A DNA stretch of 64,000 bases from the NCBI GenBank assembly GCA_946413525.1, contig CAMKKZ010000015.1:17980-81979 (forward strand). Reading direction: 5' to 3'. A program made the translations under genes and the position numbers. The notes under the pieces are model-generated. The model did no database searches. It saw nothing but the letters and a program-made list of their open reading frames with translations, and was not told where the DNA came from. Numbering within the stretch: position 1 is the first letter of the stretch; each line of letters opens with the position of its first letter. Origin of the DNA: an uncultured Oribacterium sp. (GTDB lineage: Bacteria; Bacillota; Clostridia; Lachnospirales; Lachnospiraceae). Below, in pieces: positions 1 to 8,307 of the stretch.

Positions 1-2
1 TG

Positions 3-59
3 GGCGGGCTTTCCGGAGTAGGTCTGGGATCGGATGACTATGACGACGGAGATGAATAA
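3..59 (+). CDS. rpoB: C-terminal tail of a gene upstream of rpoC, probably rpoB (partial)
   Basis: One frame stays open from the left edge of the window and ends in TAA at 57-59. It encodes 18 residues, glycine-rich and then strongly acidic (ending DDYDDGDE). The gene sits just before rpoC on the same strand, where rpoB (RNA polymerase beta subunit) is nearly always found in Firmicutes, and an acidic C-terminal tail is common in clostridial beta subunits. The assignment rests on position and tail composition only, because no conserved domain falls inside the window. Confidence 0.7.
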   Translation, partial: GGLSGVGLGSDDYDDGDE

Positions 60-79
60 TGCCGGTTACTACTCCGGTA

Positions 80-488
80 GCCGCTTGCACTCGCTGCAAG
101 CGGCGTACACATAAGCCGAAAAGCAGGCAAAAGACGCATGGGAATGCGCGTAAGCGCCGCGTCTTTTGCCGTAACTGCTCAGGGCACCTGAGCAGTTACT
201 AATGCCGTTTTTCCGCTCAGTTCATCTGGGTGGTTGCTAATGCGGCGGGCTTGAGCCGGGGCTTCCGGTCGGCGTGCTTTGTGCCGTCCCGGGTGCCCGT
301 GGAGGGCTTGTATAGGTTTTGACGCGCGCTAAGGAAATGCGCGTCAAAATCCGCCCTTTGGGCGGACAAACCCCTTTGGGGTTCGCCAAGTACGGACATG
401 AATGTTCCTGAAGGAACATTCATATCCTATGCCTCCTGGTTGCATGTAACGATTCCGCGCTGAATCGTTACATGCAGTCAGGAGGCAT
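80..488. repeat. Chain of eight consecutive hairpins filling the rpoB-rpoC gap
   Basis: Nearly every base of the gap belongs to an inverted repeat. The stems are 80-89/95-104 (10 bp), 126-137/159-170 (12 bp), 171-183/187-199 (13 bp, 3-nt loop), 317-327/339-349 (11 bp), 350-356/360-366 (7 bp), 369-374/378-383 (6 bp), 398-409/412-423 (12 bp), and 429-438 plus 441-454 against 463-476 plus 479-488 (24 pairs around a 2-nt mismatch, loop 455-462). The last stem contains an AGGAGG-like string about 30 bases before the rpoC start. No open frame of note lies in the gap. The origin is unknown; it could be stacked palindromic insertions or a structured leader. Confidence 0.85.
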
Positions 489-511
489 TGGGAAAAGGAC
501 AGGAGGTTTGC

Positions 512-3500
512 ATGGCGCAGCTTGAAAATGTAAACGAGCCGGTACAGTTCGATTCTATACAAATCGGCCTGGCATCTCCGGAAAAGATCAGGGAATGGTC
601 CTGCGGCGAGGTTCGAAAGCCGGAGACCATTAATTACAGGACGCTGAAGCCTGAAAAGGACGGCTTGTTCTGTGAAAAAATCTTTGGTCCCGTAAAAGAC
701 TGGGAATGCCATTGCGGGAAATTTAAAAAAATTCGTTATAAGGGCATGATATGTGACCGCTGCGGCGTCGAGGTCACCAAGTCCTCCGTCCGAAGGGAGC
801 GTATGGGGCATATTAAGCTGGCCGCCCCTGTTTCGCATATCTGGTATTTCAAGGGGATTCCGTCCCGCATGGGCCTTATCCTTGACCTGAGCCCCCGCAT
901 TCTTGAGCGGGTGCTGTATTTTGCTTCCTATATCGTGCTGGACGGCGGGGATACAAACCTTTCCTACAAGGAGGTGCTTTCCGAGAAGGAGTACAGGGAC
1001 GCCATCGAGCAATATGGTTATGGCGCCTTCCAGGCCGAGATGGGCGCGGAGGCCATCCTGACCCTCCTCCAGTCCATTGACCTTGACCAGGAATATGAGT
1101 ACCTTCGCAGCGAGCTGGATGACGCCACGGGACAGAGGCGGCAAAGGATCGTGAAGCGCCTGGAGGTGGTGGAGGCATTCCGTTCGTCCGGGAACAGGCC
1201 GGAGTGGATGATCCTGACGAATCTCCCCGTTATCCCGCCGGATCTGCGGCCCATGGTCCAGCTTGATGGCGGGCGCTTTGCCACTTCGGATCTTAATGAC
1301 CTTTACCGCAGGATCATCAATCGGAACAACCGTCTGGCGAGGCTTCTGGAGCTGGGCGCGCCGGAGATCATCGTGCGGAACGAAAAACGCATGCTGCAGG
1401 AGGCGGTGGACGCCCTGATCGACAATGGCAGGCGCGGCCGCCCGGTCACGGGCCCCGGAAACCGGGCGCTGAAATCCCTTTCGGACATGCTTAAGGGCAA
1501 GCAGGGCCGTTTTCGTCAGAACCTCCTTGGAAAGCGTGTGGACTATTCCGGCCGTTCCGTCATCGTCGTCGGTCCCGAGCTCAAGATTTACCAGTGCGGC
1601 GTGCCGAAGGAAATGGCGATCGAGCTTTTCAAGCCTTTCGTCATGAAGGAGCTGGTCAATTCCGGGAAGGCGCATAATATCAAAAGCGCCAAGAAGATGG
1701 TGGAGCGTCTGGATTCCCAGGTCTGGGATATTCTTGAGGACGTGATCAAGGAGCATCCGGTCATGCTGAACCGGGCGCCGACCCTGCACAGGCTGGGCAT
1801 TCAGGCCTTTGAGCCGATCCTTGTGGAAGGCAAGGCCATCAAGCTCCACCCGCTGGTCTGCGCCGCCTTCAACGCGGACTTTGACGGCGATCAGATGGCC
1901 ATTCACCTTCCGCTGACCCAGGAAGCGCAGGCGGAATGCCGCTTCATGCTGCTTTCCCCGAACAACCTCCTGAAGCCATCGGATGGCGGCGTGGTGGCCG
2001 TTCCGTCCCAGGACATGGTGCTGGGGGTTTATTACCTTACTCAGGAGAGGGAGAACGACCTTGGCGAGGGGATGGTGTTCCGTTCCATAAACGAGGCGGT
2101 TCTAGCCTATGAGAACGGTTATGTCTCCCTCCATGCCAGGATAAGGTGCTATGTCAGCAAAACCCTGACGGATACGGAAGGAAATTCCAGGAAAATGAGC
2201 GGCCTTATTGACACGACGGTGGGCAGGCTTTTGTTCAACGAGGTCATTCCCCAGGATCTGGGCTTTGTGGACAGGTCCGTTGAAGGGAATGAGCTTGTTC
2301 CGGAAATCAACTTCCTTGTCAAGAAGAAGGACCTGAAGAAGATCCTCGAGAAGGTCATGGACGTGCACGGCGCGACGCAGACCGCGCTGACGCTGGACGA
2401 TATCAAGGCCATTGGCTACAAGTTCTCCACGAAGGCGGCCATGACGGTTTCCATCCATGACATGACCGTTCCCGGGAGGAAGAAGGAGATGATTGCCGAA
2501 GCCCAGCAGAAGGTGGACAAGATCCGCCGGAACTTCAATCGCGGCATGCTGACGGAAGAGGAACGTTACAAGGAGGTTATCGAGACCTGGAAACAGACCG
2601 ACGCGGATCTGACAAAGGAGCTGATGGAGGGTCTGGACAAGTACAACAACATCTTCATGATGGCCGATTCCGGGGCCAGAGGTTCTGACAAGCAGATCAA
2701 GCAGCTTGCCGGCATGCGCGGCCTGATGGCCAACACAAGGGCGAAGACCATCGAGCTGCCGATCACGTCGAATTTCCGTGAGGGTCTCGACGTGCTGGAA
2801 TACTTCATGTCAGCCCACGGGGCCAGGAAGGGACTTTCCGACACGGCGCTCCGTACGGCGGACTCGGGCTACCTGACCCGGCGTCTCGTTGACGTTTCCC
2901 AGGACCTTATTATCCGGGAAATTGACTGCTCGGCGGAGAAGGGCATTATCCCCTCCATGGAAATCCGCGAGCTTTCCGAGGGTCAGGAGAAGATAGAGTC
3001 CCTTCAGGAGCGTATTACCGGCCGTTATGTGGCGGAAACGATAAAGGATCCCGATACCGGGGAAGTGGTCATCGAGGCGAACCAGATGGTGACGCCGAAG
3101 ACATCGGGGGCGGTCATGGCCGCCCTTGGCAAGGCAGGGAGGGATTCTATACGGATCCGGACCGTCCTTACCTGCCGCTCCAAGTCGGGAATCTGCTCGA
3201 AATGCTATGGCGCGAACCTCGCGACGGGGCAGCCCGTTCAGGTGGGGGAGGCCGTGGGCATCATTGCTGCCCAGTCCATTGGAGAACCGGGCACCCAGCT
3301 GACCATGCGTACATTCCATACCGGCGGCGTTGCCGGCGGCGATATCACGCAGGGTCTTCCCCGTGTCGAGGAGCTATTCGAGGCCAGGAAGCCGAAGGGC
3401 CTTGCCATCCTGACGGAAATTCCGGGAAAGGTGGAAATCAGGGATAACAAGAAGAAGAGGGAAGTCGTAGTGACGGATTCCGAAAACGCGCAGTCGAAGA

Positions 3501-4234
3501 CCTACCTCATCCCTTATGGAAGCCGTCTGAAGGTTTTAGACGGTCAGGTGCTCGAGGCCGGGGACGTGCTGACTGAGGGCTCCATCAATCCCCACGACCT
3601 TTTGAAGATCAAGGGCGTGCAGGCTGTGCAGGATTACATGATTTCCGAGGTGCAGAGGGTTTACAGGCAGCAGGGCGTGGAAATCAATGACAAGCATATC
3701 GAGCTGATCGTCCATCAGATGATGAAGAAGGAAAGGGTTAACGAATCTAATGATTCCGAATTCATTCCCGGCACCACGGTGGACAGGCTGGATTTTGAAG
3801 ATGAGAATGAGCGTCTGATGGAAGAGGGCAAGAGGCCGGCTGAAGGAAAGCGGACCATGCTCGGCATTACGAAGGCGTCTCTCGCGACCGACTCTTTCAT
3901 GTCTGCCGCGTCCTTCCAGGAAACGACGAAGGTGCTGACTGAGGCGGCCATTAATGGCAAGATCGACCATCTGGTAGGACTGAAGGAGAACGTCATTATC
4001 GGGAAGCTGATTCCCGCCGGCACGGGCATGAAACGGTACCGCAGCGTACGGCTTTCCACGGATCCCGCTGATCCTGAGGATGCCTCTGAATCCGCGGATT
4101 CAGAAAATGAGGAGTCGGCGACCAATGCGCCGGAAGCTTTCTCAGCGGATGAGGCGCTGGACATCAACGCCGGCATGGTCGAGGAATTGGCGGAAGCGGA
4201 ACGTATCCTTCGGGAACAGAACAATGAGTTGTAA
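512..4234 (+). CDS. rpoC: DNA-directed RNA polymerase subunit beta'
   Basis: This encodes the 1240-aa beta' subunit of RNA polymerase. The N-terminal zinc ribbon has Cys66, Cys68, Cys81 and Cys84. The catalytic magnesium loop [10 protein letters not shown] lies near residue 454. The bridge and trigger helices and the second zinc-binding cluster ([11 protein letters not shown], near residue 890) follow. The frame is open from 488, but ATG 512 is preferred because AGGAGG (501-506) lies 5 bases before it and the [10 protein letters not shown] start is typical of the family. The end is an acidic extension of about 50 residues. It is separated from the putative rpoB by 452 bp of hairpins, much more than is usual for these two co-transcribed genes. 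An intrinsic terminator follows at 4371. Confidence 0.98.
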   Translation: MAQLENVNEPVQFDSIQIGLASPEKIREWSCGEVRKPETINYRTLKPEKDGLFCEKIFGPVKDWECHCGKFKKIRYKGMICDRCGVEVTKSSVRRERMGHIKLAAPVSHIWYFKGIPSRMGLILDLSPRILERVLYFASYIVLDGGDTNLSYKEVLSEKEYRDAIEQYGYGAFQAEMGAEAILTLLQSIDLDQEYEYLRSELDDATGQRRQRIVKRLEVVEAFRSSGNRPEWMILTNLPVIPPDLRPMVQLDGGRFATSDLNDLYRRIINRNNRLARLLELGAPEIIVRNEKRMLQEAVDALIDNGRRGRPVTGPGNRALKSLSDMLKGKQGRFRQNLLGKRVDYSGRSVIVVGPELKIYQCGVPKEMAIELFKPFVMKELVNSGKAHNIKSAKKMVERLDSQVWDILEDVIKEHPVMLNRAPTLHRLGIQAFEPILVEGKAIKLHPLVCAAFNADFDGDQMAIHLPLTQEAQAECRFMLLSPNNLLKPSDGGVVAVPSQDMVLGVYYLTQERENDLGEGMVFRSINEAVLAYENGYVSLHARIRCYVSKTLTDTEGNSRKMSGLIDTTVGRLLFNEVIPQDLGFVDRSVEGNELVPEINFLVKKKDLKKILEKVMDVHGATQTALTLDDIKAIGYKFSTKAAMTVSIHDMTVPGRKKEMIAEAQQKVDKIRRNFNRGMLTEEERYKEVIETWKQTDADLTKELMEGLDKYNNIFMMADSGARGSDKQIKQLAGMRGLMANTRAKTIELPITSNFREGLDVLEYFMSAHGARKGLSDTALRTADSGYLTRRLVDVSQDLIIREIDCSAEKGIIPSMEIRELSEGQEKIESLQERITGRYVAETIKDPDTGEVVIEANQMVTPKTSGAVMAALGKAGRDSIRIRTVLTCRSKSGICSKCYGANLATGQPVQVGEAVGIIAAQSIGEPGTQLTMRTFHTGGVAGGDITQGLPRVEELFEARKPKGLAILTEIPGKVEIRDNKKKREVVVTDSENAQSKTYLIPYGSRLKVLDGQVLEAGDVLTEGSINPHDLLKIKGVQAVQDYMISEVQRVYRQQGVEINDKHIELIVHQMMKKERVNESNDSEFIPGTTVDRLDFEDENERLMEEGKRPAEGKRTMLGITKASLATDSFMSAASFQETTKVLTEAAINGKIDHLVGLKENVIIGKLIPAGTGMKRYRSVRLSTDPADPEDASESADSENEESATNAPEAFSADEALDINAGMVEELAEAERILREQNNEL

Positions 4235-4370
4235 ATGGACCCTGTATATTGGCTATAAATGAGTTGTGAACCGACTGCAGATGAAGCTATGAACAGGCTG
4301 TAAATGAGCCTATAAACGGGGTGTAACTATGCCCGATGCCTAGTTTATTCCTAGGTCTATAGCAAAAATA

Positions 4371-4400
4371 AGGCTCCCGGGTTATTCCGGGAGTCTTTTT
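4371..4400 (+). terminator. Intrinsic terminator after rpoC
   Basis: A 9-bp stem (GGCTCCCGG with CCGGGAGTC) with a 6-nt loop is followed directly by TTTTT. A smaller palindrome (CCTAG...CTAGG) sits just upstream at 4339-4355. This closes the rpoBC transcript. Confidence 0.85.
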
Positions 4401-4457
4401 CTATGTCGTGCACTTTCTTTCTGTTTGGCACTTTTTTTGCCCGGCGACCATTCTTTC

Positions 4458-4695
4458 TATGACTGATGGATTCCTATGTCCGGTGCTTTTCTATAACTGA
4501 TGGATTCCTATGTCCGGCGCTTTTCTATAACTGATGGATTCCTATGTCCGGTGCTTTTCTATAACTGATGGATTCCTATGTCCGGCGCTTTTCTATAACT
4601 GATGGATTCCTATGTCCGGCGCTTTTCCATAACTGATGGATTCCTATGTCCGGCACTTTTTTATGACTAATGGTTTCGTATGCCCTTGGTGATTA
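4458..4695. repeat. 34-bp tandem repeat, six copies plus a decayed seventh
   Basis: Exact 34-bp periodicity runs from 4458 to 4661, each unit containing ACTGATGGATTCCTATGTCC. Copies differ at only a few bases (GTGC or GCGC at one site). A degenerate seventh copy runs to about 4695. The array lies between the rpoC terminator and the 3' end of the minus-strand gene at 4709, so it is not coding. Confidence 0.9.
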
Positions 4696-4708
4696 GTCAT
4701 GTCCGGGG

Positions 4709-5383
4709 TCATTTGCTCACGGCTGTTCGGATGCCCTGTTCAGAACATTTGGCCTCAGCCATGTCTTCCTGTATGATGAGATCCTGGGCATAGGGGAGGC
4801 TTTCAATCCAGTGACAGAAGCCATGCCATTCGTCCAGCTTGTGGTTTCGCCTTGCGAAATATATGTTGACCAGGCTTTCGTAATTCAGGCTTATAGTCCT
4901 TAACTGGTTGTAGGAGCTTGGGAGGAGCTGGATCAGCTCGTACCAGTCTGTTTTGTTTTTCCCATTTTCCAGATAACGCAGGCGTATTTTCTCCATTTCT
5001 TCGATGTAATCAAGAAGAAGTTTTTCCGCGCTGCCTGTCAGATGGTCATGGGAGAAGTCCTCTATGGAAAAGGGCTTCGCATGGATTTTGTGCATGGTGG
5101 AGGTGGAATTCGCGACGGTCGCCACTTTGTATGTATCGTATTCCTTCCACCAGTAAAGGGGGGCGGTCACATCGGCAGAGACAAAAATCTGCCGCATAAA
5201 TTTTCGATGATCCGGACCGGACGCTCGGAGCCTCCTGGCAAGGGAAAGGTCGTTTGCCCCGAGGACATAGTTTCCATTTTCGTCATAAAAAGAGTCGGAT
5301 CGATCCCATGAATTCATGGGATTCCTGGCTCCCCGCATGGCGTTTTCAAAATTCATCACAGAGCTTCTTTCGATTTTGATCAT
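4709..5383 (-). CDS. Hypothetical protein, possibly ThyX-like
   Basis: A 224-aa cytoplasmic protein with no signal peptide or membrane segment. The middle part (VTAPLYWWKEYDTYKVATVANSTSTM) and the later LLPSSYNQLRTISLNY and RNHKLDEWHGFCHWI segments resemble thymidylate-synthase-complementing (ThyX-like) proteins of phages and mobile regions of Firmicutes, as far as I can recognise them. A canonical ThyX RHRxxSxNxxSxR motif is not seen, so the enzyme activity is doubtful. The gene has a GGAAGGGG ribosome site upstream, stands alone and points toward rpoC. The product name is a weak inference; the coding call is firm because of length and clean composition. Confidence 0.75.
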   Translation of the reverse strand: MIKIERSSVMNFENAMRGARNPMNSWDRSDSFYDENGNYVLGANDLSLARRLRASGPDHRKFMRQIFVSADVTAPLYWWKEYDTYKVATVANSTSTMHKIHAKPFSIEDFSHDHLTGSAEKLLLDYIEEMEKIRLRYLENGKNKTDWYELIQLLPSSYNQLRTISLNYESLVNIYFARRNHKLDEWHGFCHWIESLPYAQDLIIQEDMAEAKCSEQGIRTAVSK

Positions 5384-6083
5384 TTCTGTTCTGTCCCCTT
5401 CCTTTCCTTCTTTTTCTTATATCTTACAATCATGATTATTCCTTTTCTGTTCCCTCTTTTCTTTCGCTTCAGCGTTCATTCAGTTTTTCATTGTTGTAAT
5501 TTGCACCTCATCACATTTCCAGATAGTTCTATTTCCCCTGCCCGGAATTCGGGTCTGGAAGGGGTTCTGGGCGTGGAAAATATTGAAAAGTCTCATTTTC
5601 CCTGCCCGGAATCCATGTCAGAACGCCGTTCAGGGTATGGGAAATTACATATACTTCAATCAATGGATAACATCAGGGGATGTGGAAGCCTGAAGAGTAA
5701 CTTTTCATTTCATTTCCTTGTGATTGCCTATTATTGAGTTTTCGGATATAATAATACAGATAATTTAAACGGGCAAGTGGCATACTGAATCGAGTTGCTT
5801 ATTTTAAAACGAAATTTCTAATATTTTTTCAAATGAAGTTTTCAAATGAGTCTTCAAACGAAGTTTTCAAATGAGTCTTCAAATGAAGTTTTCAAATGAG
5901 CCTTCAAACGAAGTTTTCAAATGAGCCTTCAAACAAAGTTTTTAAATGAGTCTTCAAATGACTATTCAGACAAATTTCCATCTGAATATTCAGATGAATG
6001 TACCTTTTTCAGCAAATGGGCCACGGGATGCCGGAAGATAATGAGATGATACAATGATAAGATAGGGAGATAAGGAGGGAATG
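5384..6083. other. Intergenic region with a 25-bp tandem repeat
   Basis: No convincing gene is seen in this 700-bp AT-rich gap. It holds two copies of a CCCTGCCCGGAAT string (about 5538 and 5600). From 5836 to 5960 there are five head-to-tail copies of a 25-bp unit built on TTTTCAAATGAG and CTTCAAACGA, followed by related ATTCAGA words up to about 6000. The promoter of the following small gene must lie in the last part. Confidence 0.7.
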
Positions 6084-6407
6084 ATGATTACTGTGAATCT
6101 GAGATATTCGGGAAAGGATGGAAGCGCCCGGAAGTTTGCGGAGGAAATGACGGCCAGTGGGACGGTTGATGCCATAAGGGCAGAGAAGGGCAATCTCAGA
6201 TATGAGTATTTCCAGTCCCTGGAAGATCCTGAAATGATACTGCTTATCGACAGTTGGGAGGATCAGGCCGCCATAGACGCACATCATGCGTCGCCGATGA
6301 TGAAGAAAATTGCGGAGCTTCGGGAAAAATACGATCTCCACATGGGTGTTGAGCGCTTTACCGGTCTCGATACGCCGGATTCAGAGTCAAAATTTATCCG
6401 CAAATGA
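6084..6407 (+). CDS. ABM-domain (putative quinol) monooxygenase
   Basis: A 107-aa single-domain protein of the antibiotic biosynthesis monooxygenase (ABM, YgiN-like) fold. It starts with the beta strand MITVNLRYSGKDGS, and has the family features of a long helix, the E-x-G-NLRYEYFQSLEDP segment, LLIDSWEDQAAIDAHHAS and a closing helix. Members act on small aromatic or quinone compounds or serve in redox housekeeping; the substrate cannot be told. There are two adjacent ATGs (6081, 6084). The AGGAGG at 6073-6078 is better spaced for 6084. The last 36 bases of the gene are repeated about 68 bp downstream. Confidence 0.8.
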   Translation: MITVNLRYSGKDGSARKFAEEMTASGTVDAIRAEKGNLRYEYFQSLEDPEMILLIDSWEDQAAIDAHHASPMMKKIAELREKYDLHMGVERFTGLDTPDSESKFIRK

Positions 6408-6481
6408 TGATAGATCTCTATAATCAGGTTGATTCTTAAGTGGGTCGATTCAGAGTCATAGTTTATTCGCAAATGACGATA
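6378..6481. repeat. Direct duplication of the 3' end of the ABM gene
   Basis: About 36 bp at 6378-6413 (starting GATTCAGAGTCA, including the codons before the stop) recur with few changes at 6446-6481. The second copy has no ORF of its own. From 6478 to 6644 one frame is open (includes GGFTRAFREILKERRE) with no good start or ribosome site. It may be the tail of a lost gene that I do not recognise. Confidence 0.7.
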
Positions 6482-6636
6482 GCTGTTCGGCACTATGTTC
6501 GCGGTCGGCCCTGGGCGGCTTCACGCGCGCGTTTAGAGAAATTCTCAAAGAGCGCAGGGAAACGCAGACGATTATCAGGTGGCTTGATGAGCGAGTTTGG
6601 AGGCGTTTGGCATCTGGTCCGCCCCTTGGATTTCAG

Positions 6637-6716
6637 AGAAATTGAAGGAAGGACAGAATAATAATATTATAATATGGAATATTTCAGAGAAATCGGAGGA
6701 AGGACGGAATAATATT
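6637..6716. repeat. Tandem duplication of the ribosome-site region before the GH32 gene
   Basis: A segment TTCAGAGAAAT...GGAAGGAC...AATAATATT occurs twice, at about 6637 and 6683, offset 46 bp. Each copy carries a purine-rich GAAGGAAGG or GGAGGAAGG that could act as a ribosome site. Only the second copy directly precedes ATG 6717. Confidence 0.7.
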
Positions 6717-8201
6717 ATGGAAAACAGCCTGAACCAGGCCAGGAATTATGAGAAGATTTACGGAGAGCAGATTAGGGACTCGGAACGCCCGCTCTTCCAC
6801 GTCGTCCCATACGTTGGATGGATGAATGACCCTAACGGCTTTTCAGTCTATAAGGGCGAATATCACTTGTTTTATCAGTATTACCCATATAATACCACCT
6901 GGGGGCCGATGTACTGGGGGCATGTCAAGTCCAAGGACATGATAACATGGGAATGGCTCCCCGCGGCCATGGCGCCGGATCAAAAGTATGACAATGCCGG
7001 CTGCTTTTCCGGAAGCGCTATTGAACTTCCGGATGGGAGGCAGCTCCTGATGTATACGGGCGTGCAGGAATGGAAGCGGGAGGATGGATTCCGGGAGAGC
7101 CGCCAGACTCAGTGCGTCGCCTTTGGCGATGGGAAAGATTACGTGAAATATGAGGGGAATCCCGTCCTTTCCGCAAAGGATCTTCCCGAGGGCGGAAGCG
7201 AGGTGGATTTCCGGGATCCAAAGATATGGTGGGATGAAGGGAAGAAGAGTTATTTTGCCGTGATCGGGAATCGGCCGGCGGACGGCAGCGGCTCCATCCT
7301 CCTTTACCGGAGCCATGACGCCATGCATTGGGAATTCTGTTCCGTGCTTGAAAGCTGCCGGAATGAGTACGGGCTGATGTGGGAATGTCCTGATTTCTTC
7401 AGCCTGGATGGCTCGTCCGTGATCATCACGTCTCCTCAGGATATGCTTTCCATAGGATACGAGTTCCATAACGGAAACGGGAACATTTACATTACCGGCG
7501 AATATGACCCCCTGACCTTCCGCTTTGACAGGAAGGAAATCCATGCCATTGACTATGGCCTGGATTTTTACGCGCCCCAGACCTTGCTTTCACCGGACGG
7601 CAGGAGGATCATGATTGGGTGGATGCAGTCCTGGGAATCCAGCCACCATCAGCCGCAGGGAAAGAAGTGGTTTGGCATGATGACGATTCCGAGGGAGCTT
7701 TCCCTTCGGAACGGTCGGCTTATTCAGGAGCCGATCCGGGAACTGGAGGCGTACCGGAGGAACAGAGTGAGCTACCATGATGTGGGCGTGCAGGATCGCA
7801 TGCAGCTCCCTTCCATCAGCGGCAGGTGCATTGACATGACGGTGGTGGTCCGGCCTTCCGGTGGCCGGCTTTATGAGAAATTCCATCTGAAAGTCGCGAA
7901 GGATACCCGTTTTTATACTTCCATTACCTATAACCCCGGGACCAGCATCCTTACCTTTGACAGGAGTCATTCAGGCTTCCGGCACGATATTCTGGCCACG
8001 AGGAAGGTACTGACCCGCTTCCGGGACGGGGAAATTAAGCTGAGGATCATACTGGATCGTTTCTCCGTGGAAATCTTTGTCAATGACGGCGAGCAGGCTG
8101 TTTCATCTACAATCTATACGGAGCAGGAGGCGGACAGCATTTCTTTCGAAGCAAATGGCATGGCCATAGTGGATGTGGAGAAATATGATATCATAAAGTA
8201 G
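6717..8201 (+). CDS. Glycoside hydrolase family 32: sucrose-6-phosphate hydrolase / beta-fructofuranosidase
   Basis: This enzyme hydrolyses terminal beta-fructosyl bonds in sucrose, sucrose-6-phosphate or short fructans. The 494-aa product has the three GH32 signatures: WMNDPNG at 35-41 (nucleophile Asp38), FRDP at 165-168 (transition-state Asp167) and WECP at 222-225 (acid/base Glu223). The five-bladed propeller is followed by the usual C-terminal beta sandwich. No signal peptide is present, so it acts inside the cell. The frame extends upstream to 6597, but ATG 6717 starts the conserved protein and follows a purine-rich stretch. No PTS or sugar permease lies next to it. The last 17 codons are duplicated just after the stop. 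Confidence 0.93.
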   Translation: MENSLNQARNYEKIYGEQIRDSERPLFHVVPYVGWMNDPNGFSVYKGEYHLFYQYYPYNTTWGPMYWGHVKSKDMITWEWLPAAMAPDQKYDNAGCFSGSAIELPDGRQLLMYTGVQEWKREDGFRESRQTQCVAFGDGKDYVKYEGNPVLSAKDLPEGGSEVDFRDPKIWWDEGKKSYFAVIGNRPADGSGSILLYRSHDAMHWEFCSVLESCRNEYGLMWECPDFFSLDGSSVIITSPQDMLSIGYEFHNGNGNIYITGEYDPLTFRFDRKEIHAIDYGLDFYAPQTLLSPDGRRIMIGWMQSWESSHHQPQGKKWFGMMTIPRELSLRNGRLIQEPIRELEAYRRNRVSYHDVGVQDRMQLPSISGRCIDMTVVVRPSGGRLYEKFHLKVAKDTRFYTSITYNPGTSILTFDRSHSGFRHDILATRKVLTRFRDGEIKLRIILDRFSVEIFVNDGEQAVSSTIYTEQEADSISFEANGMAIVDVEKYDIIK

Positions 8202-8274
8202 GCTTGCCTCCATTGGCTTCAAGGCGAACGGCATGGCCATAGTGGATGTGGAGAAATACGATATTATAAAGTAG
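8151..8274. repeat. Duplicated 3' end of the GH32 gene
   Basis: The final codons of the GH32 gene (encoding ANGMAIVDVEKYDIIK plus stop, 8151-8201) occur again at 8224-8274, in a different frame relative to the first stop. Base changes between the copies are almost all synonymous. That suggests a remnant of a second GH32 gene under past selection, or an old duplication. Confidence 0.85.
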
Positions 8275-8307
8275 TCATGACGCTTTTATGACATGAAAGG
8301 GGGGAAC

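Noticed and set aside
344..1906. A 520-codon open frame antisense to rpoC
   Set aside because: It is the mirror of rpoC codon usage, lacks a ribosome site and has no recognisable domain.
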